This document shows positions 25,739 through 33,494 of a stretch of DNA of 42,558 bases, piece by piece; the first letter of the stretch is position 1; every line of letters begins with the position of its first letter. Position numbers and translations under genes: made by a program. The notes under the pieces were generated by a model that made no database searches, was not told the DNA's origin, and saw nothing but the letters and a program-made list of their open reading frames with translations. This stretch comes from an uncultured Bacilli bacterium (lineage in GTDB: Bacteria; Bacillota_I; Bacilli_A; RF39; UBA660). The stretch covers positions 1 to 42,558 of the forward strand of contig CALVSQ010000007.1 in NCBI GenBank assembly GCA_944359085.1, read 5' to 3'.

Positions 25739-26224
25739 ATGGGGAAAAGAAATTTAGATTATGTAGACAAAGTTAAAAATACAATAAGAATGGAGGATTT
25801 TATTACATTATATCTAAATGATGGCAATTTTATTGATTGCAAAAATTTAACGCACAAAGAATTAAAATCATTTAATATACCTTATGTAATATGTGTATCA
25901 TATGATTTTGCTGATGCAAATAGAGAGATGGTGTTAAGTGGTAAAATAATTTTAGTTAGAGATAAGCATGGGAATATGGCACCTTATATTAATCCATTTT
26001 TATTAAAGAAAATTGGTACTTTAGATGATATCAATGAACAAATAAATGTTTTAAGAAAAATGAAAGTAAAAAATTGTGCAAAGTTAGTTGGTATGTGGAA
26101 TGAATTGCAGGTTTTATTGCATCATCAATATGAAATCTTAGATACTATAACAATTTTAGAAGAAGTTAATAGGAAATCGTCTATTGAAGAATTAGGAGGA
26201 AAAAGTTATGTTAAAAAATATTAA
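25739..26224 (+). CDS. Hypothetical protein in the T-box thrS operon
   Basis: A 161-residue protein that I do not recognise. It is soluble, mixed alpha/beta: an N-terminal part (about 10-75) with FITLYLNDGNFIDCKNL and YVICVSYDFADANREMV, then KIILVRDKHGNMAPYINPFLLKK, and a C-terminal helical half with IGTLDDINEQINVLRKMKVKNCAKLVGMWNEL. SD GGGGAG precedes ATG 25739. It is the first gene after the threonine T-box, and its end overlaps the thrS start by 17 bases, so it is made under threonine starvation together with ThrRS. No TGS, editing or transporter motif is seen. A role connected with threonine or ThrRS is inferred from context only. Confidence 0.85.
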   Translation: MGKRNLDYVDKVKNTIRMEDFITLYLNDGNFIDCKNLTHKELKSFNIPYVICVSYDFADANREMVLSGKIILVRDKHGNMAPYINPFLLKKIGTLDDINEQINVLRKMKVKNCAKLVGMWNELQVLLHHQYEILDTITILEEVNRKSSIEELGGKSYVKKY

Positions 26225-27953
26225 AGAAGATGAAAAATTAAATGTAATGAATCATAGTTGTGCTCATCTTTTAGCGCAAGCAGTTAAACATTTATATCCA
26301 AAAGCCTTATTTTGGGTAGGACCGGTAATAGAAGAAGGATTTTATTACGATATTGATTTAGGTGAAGATGTTATTAAAGAAGAAGATTTAGAAAAAATAG
26401 AAAAAGAAATGAAAAAAATTTCTAAAGATGGTAAAAGAATTTATCGTAAAGAATTAAGTAGAGAAGAAGCTTTAGAAAAATTTAAAAATGATCCATATAA
26501 AATAGATTTAATTAATAATATGTCAGATGATACAGTTATATCATGTTATACTCAAGGCGATTTTACTGATCTTTGTCGCGGACCACATGTTGAATCTGTT
26601 AAACAATTAAAATATTTTAAATTACTTAAAGTAAGTGGTGCTTATTTTAAAGGCGATTCTAAAAATAAAATGTTACAAAGAATATATGGTGTTTGTTTTG
26701 AAAATGAAGAAGATTTAGTAGAATATTTAAATTATATTGAAGAAGCAAAACAAAGAGATCATAGAAAAATTGGCAAAGAACAAGAAATATTTATGAATCA
26801 TGATTTAGTAGGTGCTGGTATGCCACTATGGTTACCTAATGGTGCAGTTGTTAGAAAACAATTAGAAAATTATATTTATGCTAAAGAAAGAAAGTTAGGT
26901 TACAATCATGTATATACTCCTTGTGTAGGTACAGTTGATTTATATAAAACAAGTGGACATTGGGATCATTATAAAGAAAATATGTTTCCGATGATGAAAG
27001 TAGATGATGAAGAATTTGTTTTAAGGCCAATGAATTGTCCACATCATATGTTAGTATATAAAAATAAACTTCATTCATATCGTGATTTACCTATTAGAAT
27101 AGGTGAATTCGCTACTGATTTTAGATATGAAGCTTCTGGTGCTGTTAAAGGATTAGAAAGAGTAAGATGTATGTGTCAAAATGATGCTCATTTATTTGTA
27201 ACACCAGAACAAATTAAAGATGAATTTAAATCAGTTGTAAATTTAATTTTAGAAGTTTATAAAGATTTTGGTATTAAAGATTATAAATTTAGATTATCAT
27301 TAAGAGATCCAGAAGATAAAGAAAAATATTTTGATGATGATGAAATGTGGAATAATGCTGAAAACAAATTAAGAGAAGTTTTAAATGAATTAAAAATACC
27401 TTATTTTGAAGCAATAGGTGAAGCTGCTTTTTATGGCCCTAAATTAGATGTTGAAGTAAAACCAGCAGTAGGTCCAGAAGTAACTTTATCAACATGTCAA
27501 TTAGACTTTTTATTACCTAGAAGATTTGATTTAACTTATATTGATAATAAAGGAGAAAAACAAGTACCGGTTGTTATTCATAGAGCTATATTTGGTACTT
27601 TTGATAGATTTACCGCATTTTTAATGGAAGAAACAAAAGGTGCTTTTCCAACTTGGTTAGCTCCTGTTCAAATAAACGTAATACCAGTTAATAATGAATA
27701 TCATTTAGAATATTCTAAAAAGATATATAACTTATTATTAGAAAATAATTTTAGAGTTAATTTGGATGATAGAGAAGAAAAAGTTGGATATAGAATGAGA
27801 GAGAGTGTAGTTAAAAAATATCCTTATACTTTAATTTTCGGTCAAAAAGAAGTAGATAATAATACTATTAGTTATAGAAAACATGGTAGTGAAGAAACTA
27901 TTTCAGTTTCAATTGATGAATTTATTAGTTTAATTAAAAAGGAGATCATTTGA
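26208..27953 (+). CDS. thrS: Threonine--tRNA ligase lacking the TGS domain
   Basis: Threonyl-tRNA synthetase, 581 residues against about 640 in Bacillus. The protein begins directly at the editing (TAA/SAD) domain: HSCAH (H16, H20) and CRGPH (C123, H127) form the zinc/editing site. The class II catalytic core follows with motif 1, PMNCPHH, motif 2 (RIGEFATDFRYEASG) and motif 3 (HRAIFGTFDRF), then the C-terminal anticodon-binding domain (PVQINVIPVNN ... VNLDDREEKVGYRMRE). The ~60-residue N-terminal TGS domain is absent. The start ATG has SD AGGAGG within the preceding gene. Expression is under the T-box. The 3' end overlaps convergent galU by 8 bases. Confidence 0.97.
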   Translation: MLKNIKEDEKLNVMNHSCAHLLAQAVKHLYPKALFWVGPVIEEGFYYDIDLGEDVIKEEDLEKIEKEMKKISKDGKRIYRKELSREEALEKFKNDPYKIDLINNMSDDTVISCYTQGDFTDLCRGPHVESVKQLKYFKLLKVSGAYFKGDSKNKMLQRIYGVCFENEEDLVEYLNYIEEAKQRDHRKIGKEQEIFMNHDLVGAGMPLWLPNGAVVRKQLENYIYAKERKLGYNHVYTPCVGTVDLYKTSGHWDHYKENMFPMMKVDDEEFVLRPMNCPHHMLVYKNKLHSYRDLPIRIGEFATDFRYEASGAVKGLERVRCMCQNDAHLFVTPEQIKDEFKSVVNLILEVYKDFGIKDYKFRLSLRDPEDKEKYFDDDEMWNNAENKLREVLNELKIPYFEAIGEAAFYGPKLDVEVKPAVGPEVTLSTCQLDFLLPRRFDLTYIDNKGEKQVPVVIHRAIFGTFDRFTAFLMEETKGAFPTWLAPVQINVIPVNNEYHLEYSKKIYNLLLENNFRVNLDDREEKVGYRMRESVVKKYPYTLIFGQKEVDNNTISYRKHGSEETISVSIDEFISLIKKEII

Positions 27954-27962
27954 TCTCCTTTA
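27938..27962. terminator. Palindromic bidirectional terminator between thrS and galU
   Basis: Perfect 11-bp inverted repeat AAAGGAGATCA / TGATCTCCTTT with a two-base loop. Both stop codons (thrS TGA 27951-27953; galU TGA 27948-27946) are inside it. U-richness is better on the minus strand. Confidence 0.75.
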
Positions 27963-28797
27963 AATATTGTTTTAAATCATCTTTTAAGTCATCTCTATCT
28001 AGAGCAAAAGCAATATTGGCTTTTAAATAACCTAATTGATTTCCAATATCATAATATGTTCCATTAAATTTACAAGCATAAAAATCTTGTCTTTTCATTA
28101 AATTTAACATACCATCAGTAAATTGATATTCATTTCCTTTACCTTTATCTAGTTTATCTAATTCATCAAATATTTCTGGCTTAACAATATATCTACCTAA
28201 ACCTGCAAAATTACTTGGTGCTTCTTCAACACTAGGTTTTTCAATAATACTTTTAATTTTGTCACCATTTTCAAATTCAATAATTCCATATTTATAAACT
28301 AAGTTTCTATCAACTTCTTGAACACCTATTACATTAGCATCATATTTTTCGTAAACTTCAATTAATTGTTTTAAAACTGGTGTTTCAGATTTCATTAAAT
28401 CATCACCATATAAAACAGCAAATGGTTCATCGCCTATGAATGATTTGGCTAACTTAATAGCATGTCCACTACCTAGTGGTTCTCCTTGTCTAGTATAATA
28501 TATTTTACACATTTTAGAAATATTTTTAACTATTTCTAATTCTTTTAATTTATTATTTCTTTCTAATCTAGTTTCTAATTCAAAACTTTGATCAAAATGA
28601 TCTTCTACGTTTCTTTTATATGGACTTGTGATAAATAATATTTCTTCAATTCCACTATTAACGCATTCTTCTACAATGTATTGTAAAGTTGGTTTATCAA
28701 TAATTGGTAGCATTTCCTTTGGAACCGATTTTGTAACTGGTAAAAATCTAGTTCCCATACCTGCTACTGGTATGACAGCTTTTTTAACTTTTTTCAA
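27946..28797 (-). CDS. galU: UTP--glucose-1-phosphate uridylyltransferase
   Basis: Makes UDP-glucose for glycolipids and wall polymers. About 283 residues, usual for GalU. Seen: the nucleotidyltransferase signature AVIPVAGMGTRFLPVTKSVPKEMLPI, then DKPTLQYIVEECVNSGIEEILFIT, the FAVLYGDDL metal-binding loop, GIIEFE, IIEKP, and the NEYQFTDGM segment. The start is placed at TTG 28797 because AAAGGTGAT (28807-28799) is a well-spaced SD for it; the upstream GTG (28806) is inside that SD. It runs convergent to thrS with an 8-base overlap. Confidence 0.96.
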   Translation of the reverse strand: MKKVKKAVIPVAGMGTRFLPVTKSVPKEMLPIIDKPTLQYIVEECVNSGIEEILFITSPYKRNVEDHFDQSFELETRLERNNKLKELEIVKNISKMCKIYYTRQGEPLGSGHAIKLAKSFIGDEPFAVLYGDDLMKSETPVLKQLIEVYEKYDANVIGVQEVDRNLVYKYGIIEFENGDKIKSIIEKPSVEEAPSNFAGLGRYIVKPEIFDELDKLDKGKGNEYQFTDGMLNLMKRQDFYACKFNGTYYDIGNQLGYLKANIAFALDRDDLKDDLKQYLKEIK

Positions 28798-28819
28798 AAT
28801 AATCACCTTTCTTTAATTA

Positions 28820-28850
28820 ATTATATCAAAAATTTTAAAAAAATAAACAA
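28820..28850 (-). promoter_or_regulatory. Probable sigma-A promoter of galU
   Basis: Minus strand TATAAT (28825-28820) with TTGTTT (28850-28845) at a long 19-base spacing. Confidence 0.45.
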
Positions 28851-28856
28851 AAATAC

Positions 28857-28885
28857 TTGAATATTCTAAAATTATGTAGTATAAT
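28857..28885 (+). promoter_or_regulatory. Sigma-A promoter of tRNA-Arg
   Basis: TTGAAT (28857-28862), 17-base spacer, TATAAT (28880-28885), 12 bases before the tRNA. Confidence 0.8.
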
Positions 28886-28897
28886 GAATACGTACTC

Positions 28898-28974
28898 GTC
28901 TCAGTAGCTCAGTTGGATAGAGCAATGCCCTTCTAAGGCAGCGGTCAGGGGTTCGAATCCCTTCTGGGACACCA
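28898..28974 (+). tRNA. tRNA-Arg (anticodon TCT)
   Basis: A 77-base cloverleaf with encoded CCA. Acceptor GTCTCAG pairs with CTGGGAC (one G-T wobble). The anticodon loop is CTTCTAA with anticodon TCT, which reads AGA, the main Arg codon here. The T-arm contains GTTCGAATC. A terminator follows at once. Confidence 0.96.
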
Positions 28975-28984
28975 TATTGAAAAT

Positions 28985-29009
28985 AACTCGATTAATTTCG
29001 AGTTTTTTT
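28985..29009 (+). terminator. Terminator after tRNA-Arg
   Basis: Stem AACTCGA (28985-28991) with TCGAGTT (28998-29004), then T-run. Confidence 0.85.
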
Positions 29010-29086
29010 GTTGTTTATTATAGATAATATAATTATTCATTGTTATAAAACATCTCATAATATATTGATATAGAAAGAGGTGAAAT

Positions 29087-29941
29087 ATGAAACAAAATGA
29101 AATAATATATTTTAAATTTCCATGGGATAGAATAGGTATTACTCAATATTTTTCAAGCAAACATCAAGCAATTGATAATGCTGGAAATGTTTCAGGAAAA
29201 GTAAATAAATATGCTTATTTACCTTGTGAAGCTAAAATATTAAAAAATACATATTATTCGGATTATGGGTATGCTGTGGAATATCAAGCAAAGGATAAAA
29301 GAGGTACTTTTGTAATGGCTGATGGTCATTTAAAAAAACAAAGTAGTTTAGTTATAGGTAAAACTTATCCAATGGGAACTATTATAGGTGAAATAGGATC
29401 AACTGGTACTTCGACAGCTAATCATGATCACTTTAGAATGTCGTTAAATGGTACTAGAGTTAATCCTTTAGATTATTTATATGTATATGATGGACAATTT
29501 GTTCATAATGATGATATAAAAAAAGTAAAATATTTAAAACAAATTACAAAAACATATGAAATAATTGTAGATAAAATATTAATTTATAACAATGCTAGTG
29601 ATGCTAAAAATAATAAAAACTCAAGAGGATATTATTCAAAAGGTGTTTATTATATTTTTAATGAGGCAAATGGTATGATTAATATTACTAAAACAATAGG
29701 TGTTGCAGGAGCTTGGATAAATCCAAATGATAATAAAAAAATAAATAATTTACCATCTGAAGAAATAGATGAAAAAGAAGATGTTGTAGAAGAAATTCCA
29801 GTTAAAGATGATGATCCTGTTATAGATAAACCTTCAGAAGAAATAACACAACCTATAGAAGAAGTTATAAAAAAAGAAAATATATTTATCAGAATTATGA
29901 AATCAATTGTTAATTTTATATTAAAAATATTTAAAAGGTGA
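29087..29941 (+). CDS. M23 (LytM) peptidase, endolysin-like
   Basis: A 284-residue zinc metallopeptidase of the M23 family, predicted to cut peptidoglycan peptides. The catalytic set is complete: HxxxD (H26, D30), H81, and HxH (H113, H115). There is no signal peptide, which is typical for phage endolysins rather than exported autolysins. After the peptidase (about 1-130) comes a ~90-residue possible binding module (VKYLKQITKTYEIIVDKILIYN), an acidic Glu/Pro linker (about 225-265), and a basic amphipathic C-terminal helix (FIRIMKSIVNFILKIFKR). The next gene, 11 bases on, is holin-like. The pair lies just downstream of tRNA-Arg, a common integration target, but no other phage gene is present. 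Confidence 0.83.
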   Translation: MKQNEIIYFKFPWDRIGITQYFSSKHQAIDNAGNVSGKVNKYAYLPCEAKILKNTYYSDYGYAVEYQAKDKRGTFVMADGHLKKQSSLVIGKTYPMGTIIGEIGSTGTSTANHDHFRMSLNGTRVNPLDYLYVYDGQFVHNDDIKKVKYLKQITKTYEIIVDKILIYNNASDAKNNKNSRGYYSKGVYYIFNEANGMINITKTIGVAGAWINPNDNKKINNLPSEEIDEKEDVVEEIPVKDDDPVIDKPSEEITQPIEEVIKKENIFIRIMKSIVNFILKIFKR

Positions 29942-29952
29942 GGTGATATATA

Positions 29953-30180
29953 ATGTTAGAAAAAATGAAGTCTAGAAAATTTATTGCAACTATATTAACT
30001 AATATTATTGCAGTTGCTACTTTATTTACGGCTAATGAAAATGTTACAATTCAGATAATTGCACTAGTAACAATTGGAATTGCTAATATAGTTTATGGAA
30101 TTGTTCAAGGTGCCATTGATGCAAAAGCAATTGCTACTCAAGTAAGTAAAACAGTAGATGAAATAGAATCAAAATTATAA
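29953..30180 (+). CDS. Holin-like small membrane protein
   Basis: A 75-residue protein with a basic N-terminus (MLEKMKSRKF), two membrane helices (about 9-28 and 32-53) and a charged C-terminal tail (IATQVSKTVDEIESKL). Length, topology and position behind an unsecreted endolysin fit a phage-type holin, which makes membrane holes that release the lysin. SD GAGGTGAT precedes the ATG. A terminator closes the two-gene unit. Alternatives are a small toxin-like or lysin-anchoring membrane protein. Confidence 0.7.
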   Translation: MLEKMKSRKFIATILTNIIAVATLFTANENVTIQIIALVTIGIANIVYGIVQGAIDAKAIATQVSKTVDEIESKL

Positions 30181-30186
30181 AGTATT

Positions 30187-30213
30187 AAAAGAATAGATAA
30201 AACTATTCTTTTA
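30187..30213 (+). terminator. Terminator after the holin-like gene
   Basis: A 10-bp stem AAAAGAATAG (30187-30196) with CTATTCTTTT (30203-30212). Confidence 0.7.
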
Positions 30214-30232
30214 ATTATGACAAATTTGTAAT

Positions 30233-30261
30233 TTGTTATTTTAGATAATATATAGTATAAT
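30233..30261 (+). promoter_or_regulatory. Sigma-A promoter of the CmpB-like/glycosyltransferase operon
   Basis: TTGTTA (30233-30238), 17-base spacer, TATAAT (30256-30261). Confidence 0.7.
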
Positions 30262-30283
30262 AATACCAGAAGTGGTTGGTTAT

Positions 30284-30970
30284 ATGAAATATTTTAAAGA
30301 AAATAAAAATATTTTTGCAAAAGGAATTTGTTTTGACAAATTGTTTGCGATTTTTATTATAGGATCAATTATAGGATCTTTTTATGAAGAAATATTAAAT
30401 TTATTATTGGTTTACTCAAAAACGGGTAATATTGTTTGGGAATATAGAAGAGGAGTAATATATGGCCCATTTAATGTTATTTATGGTTTTGGAGCAGTTA
30501 TAATTGTAAGTTTGTTAGCTGATAAAAATCATAAATGGTATCAGACTATTCTTTATGGCGCTTTATTAGGTGGCGGAATTGAATATTTTATTGGTTTTTT
30601 ACAAGAAACTTTTACAAATTCTATATCGTGGGATTATTCTAATAGATTTTTAAATATTCATGGAAGAACAACAATTCCGTTTATGGTAGTTTGGGGATTA
30701 TTTAGTTTTTTATTTGTTAAATATTTATATCCTTTTTTATCTTCTAAAATAGAAAAAATACCATATAATTTAGGTAAGTTATTGACTAATATTTTAATTG
30801 TTTTTATGGCTATTAATATGACTATTTCTTGGTCTGCTATAATAAGGCAAAATTTAAGAAATAATAACATACCACCTTTTACACCATATGGTAGATTTTT
30901 GGATAAACATTATCCTGATGAATTTTTGGAAAAATATTTTCCTAATATGTCATTTACAAAAGGAGATTAA
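30284..30970 (+). CDS. Putative ABC-transporter type IV (CmpB-like) membrane protein
   Basis: A 228-residue multi-helix membrane protein. Five or six hydrophobic segments are visible. The motifs FIIGSIIGSFYEEILNLL, RRGVIYGPFNVIYGFGA and ALLGGGIEYFIGFLQE ... WDYSN match the family annotated as putative ABC-transporter type IV / CmpB (PF06541). The true function of that family is unknown and no ATPase gene is adjacent. Start ATG 30284 is preferred over in-frame GTG 30272, which lies in the SD region (AAGTGG). It is followed after three bases by a glycosyltransferase gene, so the pair may act together at the cell envelope. Confidence 0.78.
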   Translation: MKYFKENKNIFAKGICFDKLFAIFIIGSIIGSFYEEILNLLLVYSKTGNIVWEYRRGVIYGPFNVIYGFGAVIIVSLLADKNHKWYQTILYGALLGGGIEYFIGFLQETFTNSISWDYSNRFLNIHGRTTIPFMVVWGLFSFLFVKYLYPFLSSKIEKIPYNLGKLLTNILIVFMAINMTISWSAIIRQNLRNNNIPPFTPYGRFLDKHYPDEFLEKYFPNMSFTKGD

Positions 30971-30973
30971 AAA

Positions 30974-32149
30974 ATGATTGATTTAATATGTTTAGTGTTT
31001 ATATCTTTAGGTATTATTTTATTAATATTAGGTAATATAAACATTAGAAGAAATAAAAATACAGTAATTAAAAAAGATGATGATTATGATTTCTGTGTTT
31101 TAATTCCTGCTAGAGATGAAAGTAAAGTTATAGAAGGATTATTAAAAAGTTTAGAGTTATCAGTAAATATGCATGATGTTTATGTTATAGTCGAAGATAT
31201 GAAAGATAAAACTGTGGATATTTGTAATAAATATCAAGCAAATGTAATATTAAGAACAACTAAAAGACAAAGAAAAGGTTATGCTTTAGATGAAGCTATT
31301 AAACAAATAAAAGATTATAATTTATATTTTATCTTTGATGCTGATAATATTGTAGATAAAAATTTCTTTAAAGAAATGAAAAAAACTTATGAACAAGGTT
31401 ATGATATTGGAGTAGGGTATAGAAATTGTAAAAATGGTAACGATAATATAATATCTGCTTGTTCAAGTTTAACATTTTCAATGATTAATACTTTAGGTAA
31501 TGATTTTAGAAATAAACATAATGCTAATATATTAATATCTGGGACTGGGTTTTATATTAGAGGTTCTTGGATAAAAAAATGGCAAGGCTATCCTTTTCAT
31601 ACATTAACTGAAGATTATGAATTAAGCCTATATTCTATTTTAAATAATATGACTTCATATTATAATGATAAGGCAATATTTTACGATGAGCAACCAACTA
31701 AATTTAATCAAACAATAAAGCAAAGAGTAAGATGGATAAAAGGTTATTTTGAGTCAAGAAAAAAATATATTCCTTTAATTTTAAAAGATTTAAAGCAGCC
31801 TAATTATGGATCTAAATATAGTATATGTTTAGGTGTTAGAGCGTTTATATATATAATTATTGGTATAGTTATATTTATGATAAAAAATATAATATTATTA
31901 TTTATTAATTATAATGCTATTTCACTTATTAGTTTAATATCAATAATATTATTATCTTATTTGATTATGATGATAGTAACATATAAAATGATAAAAAAAG
32001 ATAAATTAGATTTAAGTAGAAAAATGAAAATTAAAACTATATTTTATAATCCTATATATCTAACTACTTATGTTTATTGCGCTTTAATAGCTTTATTTAA
32101 AAAGAATATATCTTGGGATAAAATAGAACATAAAGTTAATAAAAAATAG
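30974..32149 (+). CDS. Membrane glycosyltransferase family 2
   Basis: A 391-residue processive-type GT2 enzyme. An N-terminal membrane helix (about 2-22) is followed by the GT-A domain: VLIPARDES, the metal-binding FDADN, HTLTEDYEL as the acceptor-site TED, and the QRVRW motif (KQRVRWIKGY) typical of processive or cellulose-synthase-like members. Two or three C-terminal membrane helices follow (about 285-365). The product is probably an envelope polysaccharide or glycolipid; the sugar cannot be told. It resembles the gene at 38465 throughout (FDADN-, GTGF-, TLTED-, DEQPT-, QRxRW-blocks), so the two are paralogues. A terminator starts in its stop codon. Confidence 0.9.
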   Translation: MIDLICLVFISLGIILLILGNINIRRNKNTVIKKDDDYDFCVLIPARDESKVIEGLLKSLELSVNMHDVYVIVEDMKDKTVDICNKYQANVILRTTKRQRKGYALDEAIKQIKDYNLYFIFDADNIVDKNFFKEMKKTYEQGYDIGVGYRNCKNGNDNIISACSSLTFSMINTLGNDFRNKHNANILISGTGFYIRGSWIKKWQGYPFHTLTEDYELSLYSILNNMTSYYNDKAIFYDEQPTKFNQTIKQRVRWIKGYFESRKKYIPLILKDLKQPNYGSKYSICLGVRAFIYIIIGIVIFMIKNIILLFINYNAISLISLISIILLSYLIMMIVTYKMIKKDKLDLSRKMKIKTIFYNPIYLTTYVYCALIALFKKNISWDKIEHKVNKK

Positions 32150-32171
32150 TTATTTTAGATAACTATTTTTT
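32141..32171 (+). terminator. Terminator after the first glycosyltransferase gene
   Basis: Stem ATAGTTAT (32146-32153) with ATAACTAT (32159-32166), extended by A-T pairs, then T-run. The stop TAG is within the stem. Confidence 0.75.
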
Positions 32172-32209
32172 GATAATTAATTATATTTTTTCACATTAAT
32201 AAAATTAAA

Positions 32210-33160
32210 TTATTTTATTTCTTTTAAAACATTTTTTAATATTTCTTCATCTTCAGTTTTTATAACAACTTCACTAACATCATAATTATCTTTAACAGAT
32301 AAACAAATAGTATAAACTACTTCTTCTAAAATATCTTTACTGCCAACATCAGAAAATATATAGGAATTAAATGTTAATTCTAAAATATCAGGTTGTTCTT
32401 CTATAGCTAAAAGCTCGGTATTACTATTTAAATAGCTTAATAAGTTAGTATTATAAGTATTGGTACTAGTTAATTCATCAATTATTATTTTTATTTTGTC
32501 TCTATTATCATTTAAATATTTAGTAACTGGAACGTAATAATAATCATCATTATGTTTATTTAAATAGTAAATTGTTACTTGGTTAATATCTTTAGTATTT
32601 GTAAAATCATAAGTTTTGTTAATACCAAAATTTCTATCTAAAGTACTAGGTAAGGTTATATTTGTTTGAGGTAATTTAGTTAAAATATTTCCTTCAACAT
32701 AGATTATTACTTTTTCTACTTCATCAACTGAAGTTATTGTATAAACTAAAGCTTCAATCATTTTCTCTTCTAATTCTTTACTAATATTTAATAAATCTTT
32801 AGAAAAATCTATCTTAATTAAATTATCTTCATATTTAATACTTAATATTTTAGTTTCACTAGGCAATATTGATTTAAATCCATTTGGTATTTTATTTTCC
32901 CCAACACCACCATTTATTAAAACTTCGACTAACTCTTTAACTTTATCTTCAGTTGTTTTACTATTTACAACAACTTCAGTTTTACCTAAATAACTATATT
33001 CATCTAATAAATAGATATTATTCGTAGTAACATCTAAATCAATATATTCTAAACTTTGTTTTATATCTAATTCTTCGTTAGGTATTAAATAAATTAAAAA
33101 TAATGCGAATAAAGCAGATGTGGAGATAATAATTTTTCTTATCATCTTTTTCTTTAACAT
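32210..33160 (-). CDS. gerM: GerM-like sporulation/germination protein with two GerMN domains
   Basis: A 316-residue protein with an N-terminal membrane anchor (about 8-25) and two GerMN domains (about 40-165 and 185-316), recognisable by the repeated strand-helix pattern ending in SVDEVEKVIIYVEG and DVSEVVIKTED. In Bacillus GerM is made in the mother cell, lies in the intermembrane space around the forespore and stabilises the SpoIIQ-SpoIIIAH channel. The gene sits next to gerE and spoIIIAH here, which supports the role. ATG 33158-33160 has SD AGGTGAT. Bacillus GerM is a lipoprotein of about 366 aa; no lipobox Cys is visible here. Confidence 0.9.
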   Translation of the reverse strand: MLKKKMIRKIIISTSALFALFLIYLIPNEELDIKQSLEYIDLDVTTNNIYLLDEYSYLGKTEVVVNSKTTEDKVKELVEVLINGGVGENKIPNGFKSILPSETKILSIKYEDNLIKIDFSKDLLNISKELEEKMIEALVYTITSVDEVEKVIIYVEGNILTKLPQTNITLPSTLDRNFGINKTYDFTNTKDINQVTIYYLNKHNDDYYYVPVTKYLNDNRDKIKIIIDELTSTNTYNTNLLSYLNSNTELLAIEEQPDILELTFNSYIFSDVGSKDILEEVVYTICLSVKDNYDVSEVVIKTEDEEILKNVLKEIK

Positions 33161-33183
33161 ACGATCACCTAATTAATATTATG

Positions 33184-33210
33184 AAAAAAAAGGTTATATA
33201 TACCTTTTTA
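33184..33210 (-). terminator. Terminator after gerE
   Basis: Minus strand stem AAAAAGGT with ACCTTTTT and a 7-base loop, then T-run. The gerE stop (33210-33208) lies at its foot. A CATAATAT box just downstream could serve as a sigma-E-type -10 for gerM, weakly. Confidence 0.55.
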
Positions 33211-33414
33211 TAATGAAATTTCCTTTAATTTTAAAAGTTCTATGACAGCACCAGCACGTCCTTTAACACCAAGTTTTTGCATAACATTAGAAATATGATT
33301 TCTAACTGTTTTTTCGCTTATACCTAATTTTTTTGCTATTTGATCAGTTGATTTATTTAATACTAACAAATCAAAAACTTGTTTTTCTCTTTTTGTCAAA
33401 ACACTTTTAGACAT
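33208..33414 (-). CDS. gerE: GerE-like LuxR-family sporulation regulator
   Basis: A 68-residue stand-alone LuxR-type helix-turn-helix: LTKREKQVFDLLVLNKSTDQIAKKLGISEKTVRNHISNVMQKLGVKGRAGAVIELLK covers nearly the whole protein, with no receiver domain. Bacillus GerE has 74 residues and the same form, and controls late spore coat genes in the mother cell with sigma-K. A promoter matching the sigma-K consensus stands upstream. ATG 33412-33414 has SD AAGTGAGGG. Neighbours are gerM and spoIIIAH, so GerE is the best call; other small LuxR-type regulators are the alternative. Confidence 0.9.
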   Translation of the reverse strand: MSKSVLTKREKQVFDLLVLNKSTDQIAKKLGISEKTVRNHISNVMQKLGVKGRAGAVIELLKLKEISL

Positions 33415-33428
33415 AATTCCCTCACTTC

Positions 33429-33473
33429 CTTAAGGTGGTTTATAGTTCTTCATATTATTCTATGTACCTTAAG
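33429..33473. repeat. Inverted repeat around the gerE promoter
   Basis: CTTAAGGT (33429-33436) and ACCTTAAG (33466-33473) form an 8-bp inverted repeat separated by 29 bases that contain the -10. It may be an operator for autoregulation. Confidence 0.4.
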
Positions 33474-33482
33474 AAAATAAGT
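33456..33482 (-). promoter_or_regulatory. Sigma-K-like promoter of gerE
   Basis: Minus strand TTTCAC with AC at 33482-33481, exactly 16 bases, then CATAGAATA (33464-33456), matching CATAnnnTA. In Bacillus gerE is a sigma-K gene. Confidence 0.65.
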
Positions 33483-33494
33483 GAAATAAAAAGC

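Noticed and set aside
25739-26224. Detached TGS domain of ThrRS
   Set aside because: At 161 residues it is too long and has none of the TGS pattern.
29039-29064. Sigma-G promoter before the endolysin gene
   Set aside because: CATAATA matches a -10, but the -35 position (TTATTC) does not match TGHATR.
28964-29090. Attachment-site duplication of the tRNA-Arg 3' end
   Set aside because: No second copy of the tRNA 3' end was seen downstream of the holin-like gene or nearby.
30658-30870. Minus-strand ORF of 70 codons inside the CmpB-like gene
   Set aside because: Antisense shadow of membrane helices.
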